A stretch of DNA of 64,000 nt from positions 1,550,001 to 1,614,000 of the forward strand of contig JAHGAU010000002.1 of the NCBI GenBank assembly GCA_019925105.1, given 5' to 3'. The number at the start of each line of letters is the position of its first letter. Position 1 is the stretch's first letter. The notes under the pieces are model-generated. The model made no database searches, was not told the origin of the DNA, and was given only the letters and a program-made list of their open reading frames with translations. The translations under genes were made by a program, and so were the position numbers. Origin of the DNA: Niebla homalea (taxonomy: Eukaryota > Ascomycota > Lecanoromycetes > Lecanorales > Ramalinaceae). Below are positions 21,914 to 33,836 of the stretch, one piece after another.

Positions 21914-23287
21914 CTAATTCATCACACCTTTCTTCCCATCGTGATCCGAATCTTTCATCGGATTCAGCTTGTCCATCAAGGAGGGTTTGTGCGTTCCTGT
22001 CGAATCATAACCCCCTGTAGTGCCAGTCGTGCCGCTGGTGCCAGTTCCATGGTGTCCTACGCCAGTCCCTGAACCATAACCCGCACCAGTGCCGGTACCA
22101 GTACCATAGCCAGTACCTGTGCCAGTCCCAGTGGCTCCCATGTTGCGCGAACCGTCCATATCAGAGTCGATCCTTGGGTCAGCCTTGTTCATCATGCCTG
22201 AGTTGTGCGGTCCTGCGGTGTTGGAGGACCCTGTGCCGATGGTACCAGTCCCGTGGTGTCCAACGCCAGTTCCTGACCCATAACCCGCACCAGTGCCGGC
22301 AGTACCATAGCCAGCGCCTGTACCGGTCCCAGCAGCGCCCATGTTGCGTGACCCGTCCAAGTCCGAATCGACACGGGGATCCGCCTATCACAAGACTCGA
22401 GTCAGTATGGCCTGAACTCGCACGATATGCTCGCATTGGTATCTTCAGCAATAAACATACCTTGTTCATCAAGTTGGAGTTATGAGGACCCGCAGTGGTT
22501 GAAGAGCCTGTTCCACCACCAACAGCTCTTGGCTGGCCTTCGAAGCCGTCATGTCGCTCCTCACGACCGGTCAGGCTTCCACCTTGCTTCTTGAAGTCGG
22601 CCATGCTGACGGCTGGGAGAGCGGAGGCAGCGTGATGCTTGGCCTCATTATGGTGAGTCTCGTGGATTGGGACAGTGGTATGTACGACAGATGGTTGGAT
22701 GGTTTCCTTCTGAACAACGGGCTGGATGGTTTCGTGAACATGGTGATGGACGTGCTCCCCAGCAAGGACAGGGGCAACTGAATGGCTTTCTTGTGTTGAT
22801 CCTTGGCTACGTTTGTTGGCGAATTGAGCGGCTTCTTGTTCGATGCGAGCTTTGATTCGGGAATCATCACCATGATGATGCTCACGGTGCTCGACAGGGA
22901 CCATGTTATGGGAATGTTGCTCGGGCAAAACCTCGCGGTCCTTCACAGGTTGGACGGATGTGTGATAGTGATCCTGGTGGACTTCACGGTCAATGGCAGT
23001 GGTGGCTTCCTCATGACGGTGTTTGGTGACATTTTCATTCACGACAGCTGGAGCAACTTTCTCGTGAACGGTGGTGTCATGATGACCCGCCTTGTGCCTG
23101 CAACGATGAATCAGTGAACACGGTCGAAGAGTGGCTGTACGACATAATCCAGAGACGGACTGATTTTCGATATTGTGCACAAACTCATCGATCGATTCCG
23201 ATGTCATCGACTATTGAGGAACATGAGCACGGAAATAGAAATGGAAACTTACATGAAGTCACTGACGGCACTCTTAGCTTTGTCCAT
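21914..23287 (-). CDS. His-rich fungal protein with Gly-Thr tandem repeats
   Basis: Exons (minus) 23287-23253, 23097-22461 and 22384-21914 give 380 codons, all phases consistent. After MDKAKSAVSDFM comes a His/Glu/Val-rich region with two related modules: HYHTSVQPVKDREVLP and VHHHVHETIQPVVQKETIQP. No signal peptide. The C-terminal third is built from 67-72-residue Gly/Thr/Tyr-rich repeats each opening ADPR-DSD-DGSRNMG and ending in GPHNS--MNK. Similar proteins in other moulds are often named allergen or hydrophilin-like without proof. The composition suggests a disordered, stress-related protein. Intron 2 interrupts the first repeat at NK/ADPR but is absent from the second. Confidence 0.82.
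22000..22384 (-). repeat. Tandem coding repeat, unit about 200 bp
   Basis: Two head-to-tail units within the last exon of the His-rich gene, beginning near 22384 and 22183 (minus strand), each encoding ADPR(V/I)DSD(L/M)DGSRNMG followed by Gly-Thr-Tyr strings and GVGHHGTGT. A third, shortened unit ends in KDSDHDG. Confidence 0.8.
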
Positions 23288-24424
23288 TATGATGGTGGAA
23301 GTAGAAGGTTGTATGGGTAGAATGAAGTGATACAGGAGCAATGAATGTTCAATTGGATGATGCAGATCGCAGAATAAGAGCTTGTGTGATGTGGAGTATG
23401 GAATGTGTGATGTATGTGGAAGAAGGAATTTGGGGGAAGTCCAGGATTAAATACGAGAAGGCAATGTGTTTACTTTAATGCATTGGACAATGACGAAGAG
23501 GGCAAGCTCGACCACCCGACCACTTTTGATCGTTTGGTGACCCACCTTGGCACCTCTTTCTCCGGATGCCGCCACACGTGCCTTCCTAGTTTATCTCAGA
23601 TGAAAGATCAGAATGATGCAGAAACCCATCATGCCCCATGCCCCGCTGGCTAGCCACGTCTTATTGGAAATAACAGGTTTTCAGCAATATCGGCCATCAG
23701 CCTATCACGCAGTAGAGAAGAGCTAGCTATGATGCATCATTCATAATGAACGCATCTGGAATGTGGCTTAGGATCTGAGACAAGGGGATAGGCCCCAGCA
23801 AGGCTCATCGAGAACGCCTGGTGGGGTGGTGGGGTCGCAACAGCTAGAACTACGTCAAGTGTCCACATTCAGGCAAGAGCGAGTACCCCAAGAGGTGCAG
23901 ATCGGCGGATAATTGCTGGTCCAATCCTTTAGACACAACATTCAATAATGCAGGGTACATCGGACAAGTCCCCATTTATCCTCAAGCATTCGACGTTAAC
24001 GTGCTGGTGTGAGATTAAACATCTAACAATCACCTACAAAACAGGTCAAATACTGAATCGCGATCGTCTTGGTCGTGGTCCATTGCGAAGGCCGTCTTTC
24101 TCCGCCCTCGATCTGGAGCCAGTGGTCTAGACCATTGGTCATGTCCTCACAAACGTCATCCCGCTGGTTCAAAGCGAGACGGGTTGTAAGAAGACTAGCC
24201 AAAACTCTGTAGCGGATCCCTACAGTAGTACAGTAGTACTTTGGTAGCTTGGAAATAACGTGCCTGCAGCTCTGCATGAGCTTCTCATGAAGCTTTCACA
24301 CTTCAAAGCACCTTAGAAATGCAGCCGGAATGTATGCGAGACTCCTGATATAATCCCTATCCTACCATTCATAGAGAACTAATCCTTGGCCCTTGTTGAG
24401 CTGATTTGCGCCAACATACATAAT
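23288..24424. other. Divergent intergenic region, no gene seen
   Basis: 1.1 kb between the divergent His-rich-module genes. Short frames have no support. A CAGTAGTA-type short repeat occurs near 24228-24240. Likely contains both promoters. Confidence 0.4.
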
Positions 24425-25995
24425 ATGGCATCCCGTATGAAACGAATATTCAGTCGCAAGAAGCATGACAGTCGTTCCCCGTCTCCCGAATCAGAGCTCT
24501 CAAGAGGGAATCCTGCATTTCGTTCCTCGTTGTACGATACTACTACTGCTGGCATGGAGCCTCAGACAGGACATTATCCGATCCGAGGGCATGATGGCTC
24601 CGAGATCCTGCAAACAGCCAAAAGCCGGAGATCCTCATTCCGCAGCCGACGGAGCTCTGGGAGCCAGCATAGGCCACCGCATAGGTCTGTCACCCCTGAC
24701 CAATACGGAGGTCAGAGGAGCATGGACTTAAGCCGACCACCGCCTCCAGGCGACACTGTCAATTCCGATATGTACCCGCAACATCCTCAATCATCTTCGA
24801 CTCCTAAAAAGCGCTGGTCTCGTTCGAATCTGCCTGAAGCATTCTCGAATCTGGATATTGGCAACGAAGGTTGGTTACTGATTGGCAACGGAATTCTTAA
24901 AGCGTAGTAGCTAATTGACTTCAGGCCCGCCCCCAGTAGCACAGGCAGTCAAAACATTCCCAAGCCCAGGTAGATCAAACCCCGCGTCTCAAGGCCCAGG
25001 AAAATACCCTATCACTGGGTCCAGTATACGACCTGTCACCGACGCCTCCTCTGGACACGTCAGGCAGCCAGAATATGTGGATGATGCGCGATCCCAACAT
25101 GCCATTCCAAGAAAGCAGCTCGAGCCGACCTCAGCCGTCCCTTCGTATCCCTCAACGCAGCCATCGCTGCCCAAGCCTAGAAAGTCGGCAAAAGTGCTTC
25201 CGAATGATGACTTTGACTCCGACCCTTCATATAAAGCAGACGATCGTGCTGGGCCAATGACATCAGGTCCGTCATCACGAAACCCGTTATTGTATTTGTC
25301 CATCAATGAGTGCTCATATGATGCAGCAAATTCCCACACCGCAGAGGCAACGGTGGAGCGCGCGAAGACCAACTCCGTCCAAACCTATGTGAGCGAAAGT
25401 CTAGCTCCAGGTAAGAACGTGCTCTGAACCATCCGTCTCACGGACTGATGAATTCCCAGCTGTTACCCACGAAGTTGTCCATCGAAACATACACCATATC
25501 CGAGAAGAACAGATAACTCGTGAAGTCCACGAGCATGATACTTACCACCGAATCTTGCCAATTGTTGATGTTGAAGTGCTGCCACCCCGTCACTTTCTAC
25601 CGGTCGAAGGCGGTGGCTTGGTCGAGGTTCCTGCCCGGGAAGTTCCAGGTCGCGGAAACAACTGGGTCATTGCGGAAACAGCCTCGAAAATCGCTTCAAA
25701 TCAACCGGCACTGACTGGGCGAAGGGAATTTTCTGCACGAGCTTTTCCAGGACAAGAAGGCGACGCATTGAGCTACATCACACCAGAAGGCTATCACAAG
25801 ACGGAGCAAACCTGGGTGCACCCTCCTGAACTGGAGACAGGAGCTCGCGATACGGGACAATCATGGCCGATGCCTATGGGCGAAGGCGCCTCTAAGAAAG
25901 CCGTCCCGGGCCACAAGAAAAGGAGTTCACGCAAAAGCCTGGACAGACACAAGACGCCTTTGGAAACAGGCGGTGGCTACGGCGTAGCACGTTAA
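24425..25995 (+). CDS. Uncharacterised protein with His-rich EVLP module
   Basis: Exons 24425-24869, 24925-25410 and 25460-25995 give 488 codons. The N-terminus MASRMKRIFSRKK is basic, followed by about 330 residues of Ser/Pro/Arg-rich, probably disordered sequence. The third exon carries the only ordered-looking part: APAVTHEVVHRNIHHIREEQ, ITREVHEHDTYHRILP and VDVEVLPPRHFLPV, then a Gly/Pro tail ending in Lys/Arg-rich KKRSSRKSLDRHK. The EVLP module is also present in the divergent neighbour at 21.9-23.3 kb. Conserved in fungi as an unnamed family, from memory. No enzymatic motif is seen. Confidence 0.8.
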
Positions 25996-27172
25996 GAATG
26001 CGGTTCTAGCGAAGTAACGAGGCAGCACCTTTCAAATTTCGAAGACAATGAAGAGGTAATGGACTTTGTGAGAAAATGCGCTCGAATTCCAAGTCGGCGG
26101 ATTTCCCCACAGCGTTGACAACGACAGCGTTTCATGAGGACCTATGTTGTTAACGGTGGCCGACGCAGCTCTTACGTATCTACCTAGGAGACAGGCACCA
26201 ATTGTCGTAAGCCAAAGAGATTGTAGGCAGTGTCATGCATGAACAAGAGAAGCACAGAGAGAGATGTGTGCGTTGTTGGACTTTGCCAGGGATTTGCCAG
26301 GGTCCAAGTAAGGTACCTCAATACCTATGTCTTGGTGCTGAGCTAATCAGCCAAGCTTGAATAGATTACGGAACGTCTGCAGGTCAGTGAGTGGCTGAGA
26401 GCTAGGGTTCATCGCCATATCCAGGCAAGGCCATGGCCATGACCATCCGCTTGAAACGCGCTTTTGGACCCAATACTGCGTGAGCTTGTTTCATAGCGCG
26501 AGCTTGCAATTTATCTCATCCACTTGATCGTCCAAAAAATTCGTCATCCGTCTCAAATAATAATTACTTGCCCCTTTTCCTTTCAGATAGCTCTCTTTGA
26601 GTCTTTGTCGTTCCTTGTGTCCCGTCCTGAACGGTTCACCGCTCAAAGCCAAAAGTGGCCGAGGAAAATCTATTTTGCGCCTTTGTGCAGGCGGCTCGTC
26701 TTTTTACCTGGCATGTCCCGCCCACCTGCAGGACGGAGATTGATAAACATGATACACCTTTACAGGCGACTTGTGTTCACTCATTTCCCCCTGATCGACT
26801 CAGGGGTCCTTGGTCCTTGCATCAACGCTTACTTGCGTCTGCTAATTCTGCTCTTGTCTATCCTTACTTTCGCATGACCTCTTCTAAGATCCGAGCATAC
26901 AGCCTCGCTTTTCTTTTCTGTTGAATCGCATCTTTTGGGAGCTTTGTTACTTGCGCCAGTGCACATTCATTTCTTTACCACTCTCTTTCTTCGAGCCTGT
27001 TGACACGGCTCTTACACTCGCTTCTTCCTCCATCGTGTTTACGACGTCGTACAGCTGCAAGTGAGGGGAAGCCTGGTCGTTATCCCCTTCCACACGTTCA
27101 CTCAATCTGCTTGGAACATTTGCTTGGTACGACCTCATCATTAATTCACGACATCCACCATTCTTACGCAGA
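25996..27172. other. Long intergenic region and probable 5' leader
   Basis: 1.2 kb upstream of the protease gene. The stretch 26500-27170 is strongly pyrimidine-rich (TTTC, CTTTT runs), as in promoters of highly expressed fungal genes, and contains several short upstream ATGs. No gene is supported. Confidence 0.4.
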
Positions 27173-28592
27173 ATGGCCTCTGCCTGGGCTTCAATCGTGG
27201 CAGCGTCACTCCTTTTTTCAAGCTCATACGCAGTCCCTGTACTTCAATCTGATCATGGAAAGACGCATCGAATACCCGTATCTGGATCGTCTGTAGGAGG
27301 AATTGCTGCCGTGAACAAGATGTACAACAAGTACAACATCCCCGCTTCACAAGGATTTATCGATGCCCTGGATCGAAGCACTGAGGTCACGGCTGAGCAA
27401 AAGGATACCAAAACAGGGGAAAACGAAGTCACGAGCACGCCTGCTGGAGGTCATGGAAATGGAGCAGGGCAAGTAGTTGGAACGCTGGCCAATGACAATG
27501 CAGAGTATCTCTGTCCGGTCAAGATCGGATCGCAAACCTTCAACATGGTCCTTGACACTGGCTCGTCTGATTTGTATACTTGCTCTGCTCCGCTGATACT
27601 CTGACCGCAAGCTGACATTTATCCAATAGTTGGGTGTTCAACTCTTTGCTCCCAGAGGAGTACAAAGGTAACCACACGATCTACGACCCGGCGCAGTCGG
27701 CCAGCCATACCTCAGTGAATGGATACACATTCAAGGTCCAGTATGGCGACAACAGCACCACAATCGGTGACGTGGGAACCGACACGGTTGTAATTGGAGG
27801 AGTCACCGTGCCATATCAACCAGTCGAACTCCCAACATCTTTCAACAACGATATTGCTCAAACGCTCGATGATCCTTCCGATGGTATTGTCGGGCTTGGT
27901 TTCCAGAAATATAACAGCATCATCGGTCCGGACGGCAAGGCAGATCCCCGACCTACTTGGTTTGAGAATGCAAAATCGGCTTTGGTGGCTGGCGTGTTCA
28001 CTGCGAACCTCAAAAAGGGTGCGGCAGGGTATTTCAACTTTGGTTCTGTTGATGCCACGGCCGCAAAAGGCGATATCACCTACACTTCAATCGACAGTTC
28101 GTCAGGCTTCTGGCAAGTGCAGTCTGCCAGCTACAAGACCGGCGATGGCGAGTCAACACGGTACGCGGAAGGGGACATGGACACTATTGCAGACAGTGGA
28201 AGCTCTGTAATCCTCCTGCAATCTGAAGTTGTCAAGGCGTTCTATCAGGGAGTCAAGGGCGTGAACGAAACGGCACTGGAGAATACTGGCCAGTACTACG
28301 TACCATGTGATACTGCGCTGCCTGACCTTACCCTGGCTTTGGGGGACTATTCGGCCACAATGAAGGGAGACTCCTTGATGTATTCGCCTCAATTACCGGG
28401 CAGTAAGTAGCCCCTGTCTGATGAGTATCCCCGTCGACGTTGGAAGCTAATCCACTGGCTGTAGTGTGCATGGGCGGTGTCCAATCTAACCAGGATTCCA
28501 AACTTCAGATCCTTGGCGACATCTTCTTTCAGTCATTCTTTGTGGTCTTCGACTATGACAACGCTCGCATTGGCTTTGCGCCGCACGCCTAG
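27173..28592 (+). CDS. Secreted pepsin-like aspartic protease (A1)
   Basis: Aspergillopepsin/endothiapepsin-type acid protease. Exons 27173-27573, 27630-28402 and 28465-28592 give 433 codons. Signal peptide ASIVAASLLFSSSYAVP; a propeptide of about 80 residues; then the mature domain starting near AEYLCPVKIGSQTFNMVL. First catalytic motif DTGSSDFWVF spans intron 1; the flap Tyr lies in FKVQYGDNSTTIGDVGTD. The second motif is IADSGSSVILL, so Asp is retained but DTG has become DSG. ILGDIFFQSFFVVFDYDNAR and IGFAPHA at the C-terminus are typical. Secretion and acidic activity are inferred from the family. Confidence 0.93.
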
Positions 28593-29259
28593 TGCGTGTC
28601 AATCTGGTGATGGCTGTACGAGATGAGAGGTGACTCTTTGGTTGGGTGAATAACTCGAAGGATTTCATTGAACAAAAAAAAAGCTAGGGGATGCAGAGGC
28701 AAAAGTCTCCCTAGAAGGAGCATCCTATGGGTTTGGATGACCGCATCACCTTGGATCAATTTGGAAAGAAGGTAATCTCTCCAATACATACTAGCTAATG
28801 TAATGCCATACCGCCTCTGCTTCGGCAAGGTTGAAGACCTTGGGTCTCGTTTCTGTCTTGCCTTTCAATCGCGCTCATGTTTCCTGTCGTTAAGAACTGA
28901 ATGGTTCGGAGCATGTGCTTTCTGATTTTCTCTCCTAAAGGGCCAAATTACAGCCAGAAATGGGGACACGGTCTCCGTCCAGTGACTTCCACACCTGCAT
29001 TGGGAAATTCTGAGGATATTCCTGGATTAGACTCGGCTAAGGCAGTCATCCATGTAGTGCATTGGAATCGCGCTCCCCACGGAAAATCCTCCGCTTTGTG
29101 AGGATTGCATCAGCAGAGGGGTGACATCATCTTATGAAGCCGATGTGTAAACGAACGGTGCGAGCAGCTGCCATATACCTTTGAATGTTCAGGATCGCTA
29201 GAAAGCAGCCTGCCATCCTAAATCATTTCATCTTCTTCGATCAACGTACGGCGCGCAGG
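28593..29259. other. Intergenic, nothing recognised
   Basis: Terminator side of the protease gene and promoter of the glutathione transferase gene. A run of A bases lies at about 28674-28682. No open frame worth reporting. Confidence 0.4.
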
Positions 29260-30448
29260 ATGGCGGTACGTTTCTGCTCTCAGCTAGCCTGTAACCCATG
29301 GCCATCGCACTGATTCTGTGGACAGACGAACACCTCTTCCATCACCAACTGGGCCGACAAGTCTGGCGAATTTAAACGCGGACAGTCTCAATTCCGCAAC
29401 TGGGTCTCGAATAAATCAGGCGCCGACTTTCCTCCTGAGAAAGGCAGATACCATCTCTATGTTTCGTATGCCTGTCCGTGGGGTGAGTCTATCTGCCAAA
29501 GATTCTCGGTCTAGGCTGAGGTTCATGGCGCACTAGCTCATCGCACCCTGATTGTGAGGAAGTTGAAGGGATTGGAGGAAATCATACCTTACACGTCGGT
29601 GCACTGGGAAATGCTGGAGAAAGGTAACGCCTCTGATCGGAGCATGGCATTTTCCTCGAATGTAGTCTGACGTGGTGCTAGGATGGCGATTCGCGGCCCC
29701 AGACGAGAAGCTCCCAGGCGAAATGGTGACACCAGACCCCATACATAAAGGCTTCACACATCTTCGAGACATTTACTTCCATGTCGATCCAGAATACAAG
29801 GGACGATTCACAGTCCCCACACTCTACGACCTCAAGCAGAAAAAAATCGTGAGCAACGAATCCAGTGAGATCATCCGCATGTTCTATACCGAATTCGACG
29901 ACCTCTTGTCGCCCAAGCACGCCGCTCTCAACCTATTTCCCGAGGAGCTGCAACACAGGATCGAAGGAACCAATGAATGGACGTACAATGATATCAACAA
30001 TGGCGTCTACAAATCTGGCTTCGCCACCACCCAAGAAGCGTATGAAAAGGCTGTGCAGCCACTGTTCGCATCCCTCGATCGCGCAGAGCAAGATCTCGCT
30101 AAATCATCTGGACCCTTCTACTTCGGATCCTACATCACGGAGGCGGACATCCGCCTCTACACGACCATAATCCGGTTTGACCCGGTATATGTGCAGCATT
30201 TCAAGTGCAACATTCGCGACATACGGTCGGGCTACCCGAATCTGCACCGTTGGTTGAGGAAGCTGTACTGGGACGAGCCAGCATTTGGGGAGACGACGCA
30301 ATTCGAGCACATCAAGAAACACTATACCAAGAGCCATAAACAGATCAATCAGTACAGTATCACGCCTGTTGGACCCGTGCCGGATATTCTGCCAAAGGAC
30401 CAAGAAGTCAACGCTGCCGCGGCAGCTTTGAGATCGACAAATCAGTGA
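29260..30448 (+). CDS. ECM4: Glutathionyl-hydroquinone reductase (Ecm4/Gto, xi-class GST)
   Basis: Reduces glutathionyl-hydroquinones; xi/omega-like GST with a catalytic cysteine. Exons 29260-29265 (only ATG GCG), 29326-29482, 29537-29623 and 29682-30448 give 338 codons. Landmarks: SITNWADKSGEFKRGQSQFR, YHLYVSYACPW joined to AHRTLIVRKLKGLE (active-site CPWAHR spans intron 2), VPTLYDLKQKKIVSNESSEI (GSH-binding VP and ES), and a helical C-domain with SYITEADIRLYTTIIRFDPV and YPNLHRWLRKLYW. It converges on the flavin monooxygenase gene. The six-base first coding exon is supported by the reading frame and a GTACGT donor. Confidence 0.92.
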
Positions 30449-30655
30449 ACTTCGCCCAATACGAAGGGGCAACGTCAGAAGACAGAATCGAATATTTGAA
30501 ACGTTACACTGCTGTACCACGTCCTATCCAGACCGTAGGATCAGCGTCGCTTCGTTGACCTGTACAAGAGTCGCCGGACCTACGCTTCCGGAATGGAAGA
30601 CTGTTACACTGCAGTTGCAACGCTGACGTACCATCTATAGTATATATCATCCGAA

Positions 30656-32670
30656 TCAAGGATCTTCATACTTCATTAAGCCAACCTCCATGCCTTTGAT
30701 TTGCAGCGCTGTCAGCCTAGAGTAAAATCGGCACAGCGCCAGGTTGCCACCAAAGAACCAGAACCCTGGATGTCCACTCCGTCGCCAAATTGTCCTGTGT
30801 TCTCCCTCATCATCGAGACCCCATACGTCCTGTAGAATGATCTTATCAGCATTGGAACACCGTTGCGGCAGGCAAGCAAGTCATTCTTACCGTGACGCGA
30901 TCCGCCAGTTGATCGCCAAAAATCTTCCTGGCTGTCTCCCTCATGTTCTGGTAACCCGTTGCGAACACAATCTCGTCAGCTTCCAACTCGGAGCCGTCCT
31001 TGAGCGTCAGACCATGCGCATTGATCCGCTCAATCTCTTGACCCTGCTTAATCTTGATCCTGCCGTCTACGATCAGCTGCGATGTCCCCACATCTATGTA
31101 GTAGCCTCCACCACGGTGGAAATATTTCATATATAGGCCGGCGCAGTCTGGACCGTTATCCAGAGCGAACCCTGCTGCTTTGAGGCCTTTCAATAGGGGG
31201 GCATCTCGGCGGTTCGCTTCGGCTGTTGAGTCGATTTTCAGGCGTTTCGCAACAGCGTTTGGGACGGCCATGTTCAGCAGGTCGGCATCCTCGACGGGTG
31301 GTCCGTCTTCCGAGTAAACCCCCTTCATGTCGACATCAATCAGGGTCTGACCGTTCACGACGAGCGTGGAGCTTCGTTGTATCATGGTCACATCGTATCC
31401 GTGCTCGAAGTAGTCATGGGCGATGTCGTGACCTGAATTGCAGCAGCCGACGATGACCGCTTTCTTGCCTTGGGTGTTCTTCTGAGGGCCATCGAATTGG
31501 GAGGAATGCAGCAAGCGGTCACCTTTGAAATCATCCAGTCCTTTGATTTCCGTTGGGAGGTATGGTTCGCCAGAGTGGCCTGTAGCTTGTATTACATGTC
31601 GTGGATGGATCTTGCCTGGAGTGATGCGTGAGCTCGAGATTCAGCAAGTCGGCGCGAAGGGTTTGCGCACGTGTTTCCTTCTTCCCATCTCGTTCTCGCT
31701 CAAGCGTGACAGTCCATCTTCGCTCCTTTTCATCCCATTCCGAGGCAGTCAGATTCGTGCTTGTCCAGACGTTCAGCTCGAGAGCTTTCGCATAGAGTTC
31801 GAACCACTCTGCCAGCTTATCCTTGGGCGTGAATACTGGCCAGTTGGGTGGAAAGTTAAGATATGGCATGTGATCATACCAGACAGAATCATGGAGGACC
31901 AATTGATGATAGCGATTCCGCCAATTATCTCCTATTCGCGGGTTCCTGTCAATGATGACGGCGTCAACGCCCAGCTGCTTCAATCGTGCGCCCACACTAA
32001 GTCCTCCCTGCCCAGAGCCAACAATCAAGACTGCTGGGTCAAAGCCATCCTCTAGGTTCTCCTCGGTCATCCTCTTCTCCTGCCAATTCTTCTTGGAATG
32101 ACCGCTAGGGTCGGACCCGGATGCTCGCCTATCGCCAACGGATTCCTCGTGGCCCTTGAGTTCTTGTAGTGCAGTGAAAAGAGTGTAGGCCTTCCATTGA
32201 TTGCCGTCAGGAAGCAATTTAATCATTCCTCGACCTCTTCCAACATCGGTCTCGACAAGCAAGAAGGCTTGAACTCCCTGCACTTGTCCAGGGAAATCAA
32301 TAGGGGCAATCTTTGGCAATCCAACAAGGCTGGATCTGTCTATGGATAACTTTTCGATCCTACAAGCCTTGCTTTGGCTTTGCAGCATTTTATGTATCTT
32401 CTCTGGACCTTGGATGGTGTGAAAGTCCCAAGTCAAACATAGCAGATCCCTCCAAAAGGATTCCTCCATGAAGAGGCTGGATAGGTGCGAGGCATCGTTC
32501 GCCCCAGCAGCTGCATTGAATGACGAAATCCATTCAGATACCACTCGCTCAGGGTCTGGAGGGGGCGTCGATGCACCTAGGGAGGCTTTTGGATAAGGTG
32601 GATGTTTGAGGACATGTGAGCCTGGCATACAACCATTTGACGCTGGTATGTCCAGCATTGTTGAACCCAT
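30656..32670 (-). CDS. Flavin-containing monooxygenase with N-terminal NTF2-like domain
   Basis: FAD/NADPH-dependent N- or S-oxygenase of a common fungal FMO group. Exons (minus) 32670-31671, 31615-30891 and 30829-30656 give 632 codons; the 55-nt intron 31616-31670 joins KETR to KIHPRHVIQATGHSGEPYLP. Residues about 30-190 resemble the NTF2-like leader of this group (WISSFNAAAGANDASHLSSL). FAD motif VLIVGSGQGGLSVGARLKQL, GDNWRNRYHQLVLHD, NADPH motif VIVGCCNSGHDIAHDYFEHG and FATGYQNM are all present. The substrate is unknown. It lies head-to-head with an SDR across about 1.2 kb. Confidence 0.9.
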
Positions 32671-33836
32671 GTTGTCATGCCAGCTGCGATCAAAATCACA
32701 ATTTCTCGAGGAACGGAACAATAAATAACGGCCTGCACGTCTCCCCACATTATGACGAAAGAGCCCACAGTACCGTTATCCTTGAAGTTTCGCTATCCCT
32801 ACCCTTTCCCCAAACCATCTTGAATAGAAGGTTTGGCGAGGCTAAGATATCTATTTAATGCTGGTACGAGGCGGTAGCTGGGTCCCCTCGGTCGTCTAAG
32901 TTGCCTCAACCTCGACTCCTACCAAGCAAGACATAGAACTCCGAGGTAAAACTTACATTGTTCTTGTGCGTCATGTCACTCTCAAGTGTTGAAAGTAATG
33001 TCTTCTACATGAGTTGCTCTCTGAGAGCGGCTCTCACGATGAAAGTGAAGGCAACCCCACTACCTTCCGTCCTCTTCCAACAACAGTAAGCTTATGCAGC
33101 TCCGACCGTGTTCTTGCATTAGGTCTGACATCCTGCATGTAAGTTGGGTCTGTCTCTCATTTGATGAAAATTTATGATTGCTTGGTAGTTTTACACTCAT
33201 GTTCGTTGGCCTTCGTACAGAGGTCTATCTCATCTCATGTTCTGCGATTGTGATGATTTCATCATGGATCTCTCTTGTGTGTTTTCCTTGAGCAAACAGA
33301 CGAAGCACCCTGGTACAATGGACGATTTCCCCATGTCAGTTCTAAACCAGGCTGTATGGCTAGGATACTAGATTAATTGCCACCTCACGAAGGATCGGCT
33401 CGAAGGATGCAATATATGCAAACATCAGCAACGGCGCTGCTTTTCGTTCCTCTCCAGCCAATCAGACTTCCGGTTTGTATACCACATCCTCCTCTTTACT
33501 TGAGACCTTGTCCGGCATTCCCTGCTCATCTTGTCCACGTTCGTAGAGTCGCCATCTGTTACAGCAATCGTTCCGTGTTCTGTTGGAATTCTGTCAGAGC
33601 TGTACCAGGCCTGCTTGAGCCCCGTCGCTTCTGGCCACCATTGAGCGTGTCCCCGACCTAGGGTGCTATCCGATACTTAATTCGCAACATGCATATCATG
33701 ATCACATCACGCACTTGGAAGCCCCACTTTCCTTGTACCCCAGATTCTGCAACCCTGTCAGGGATCATCTTTTCCGTACATGCCCCTCTTCTACAAATCT
33801 TCCCTGGCCCTTGACAACTTCTCTTGACCACCAAAA
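32671..33836. other. Divergent intergenic region, FMO/SDR
   Basis: 1.2 kb between divergent oxidoreductase genes. Several plus-strand short frames, all without motifs. Probably promoters of both; no binding site was defined. Confidence 0.4.

Noticed and set aside
26524..26924. Overlapping 89-117 codon frames upstream of the aspartic protease
   Set aside because: Pyrimidine-rich leader sequence; no signal beyond composition.
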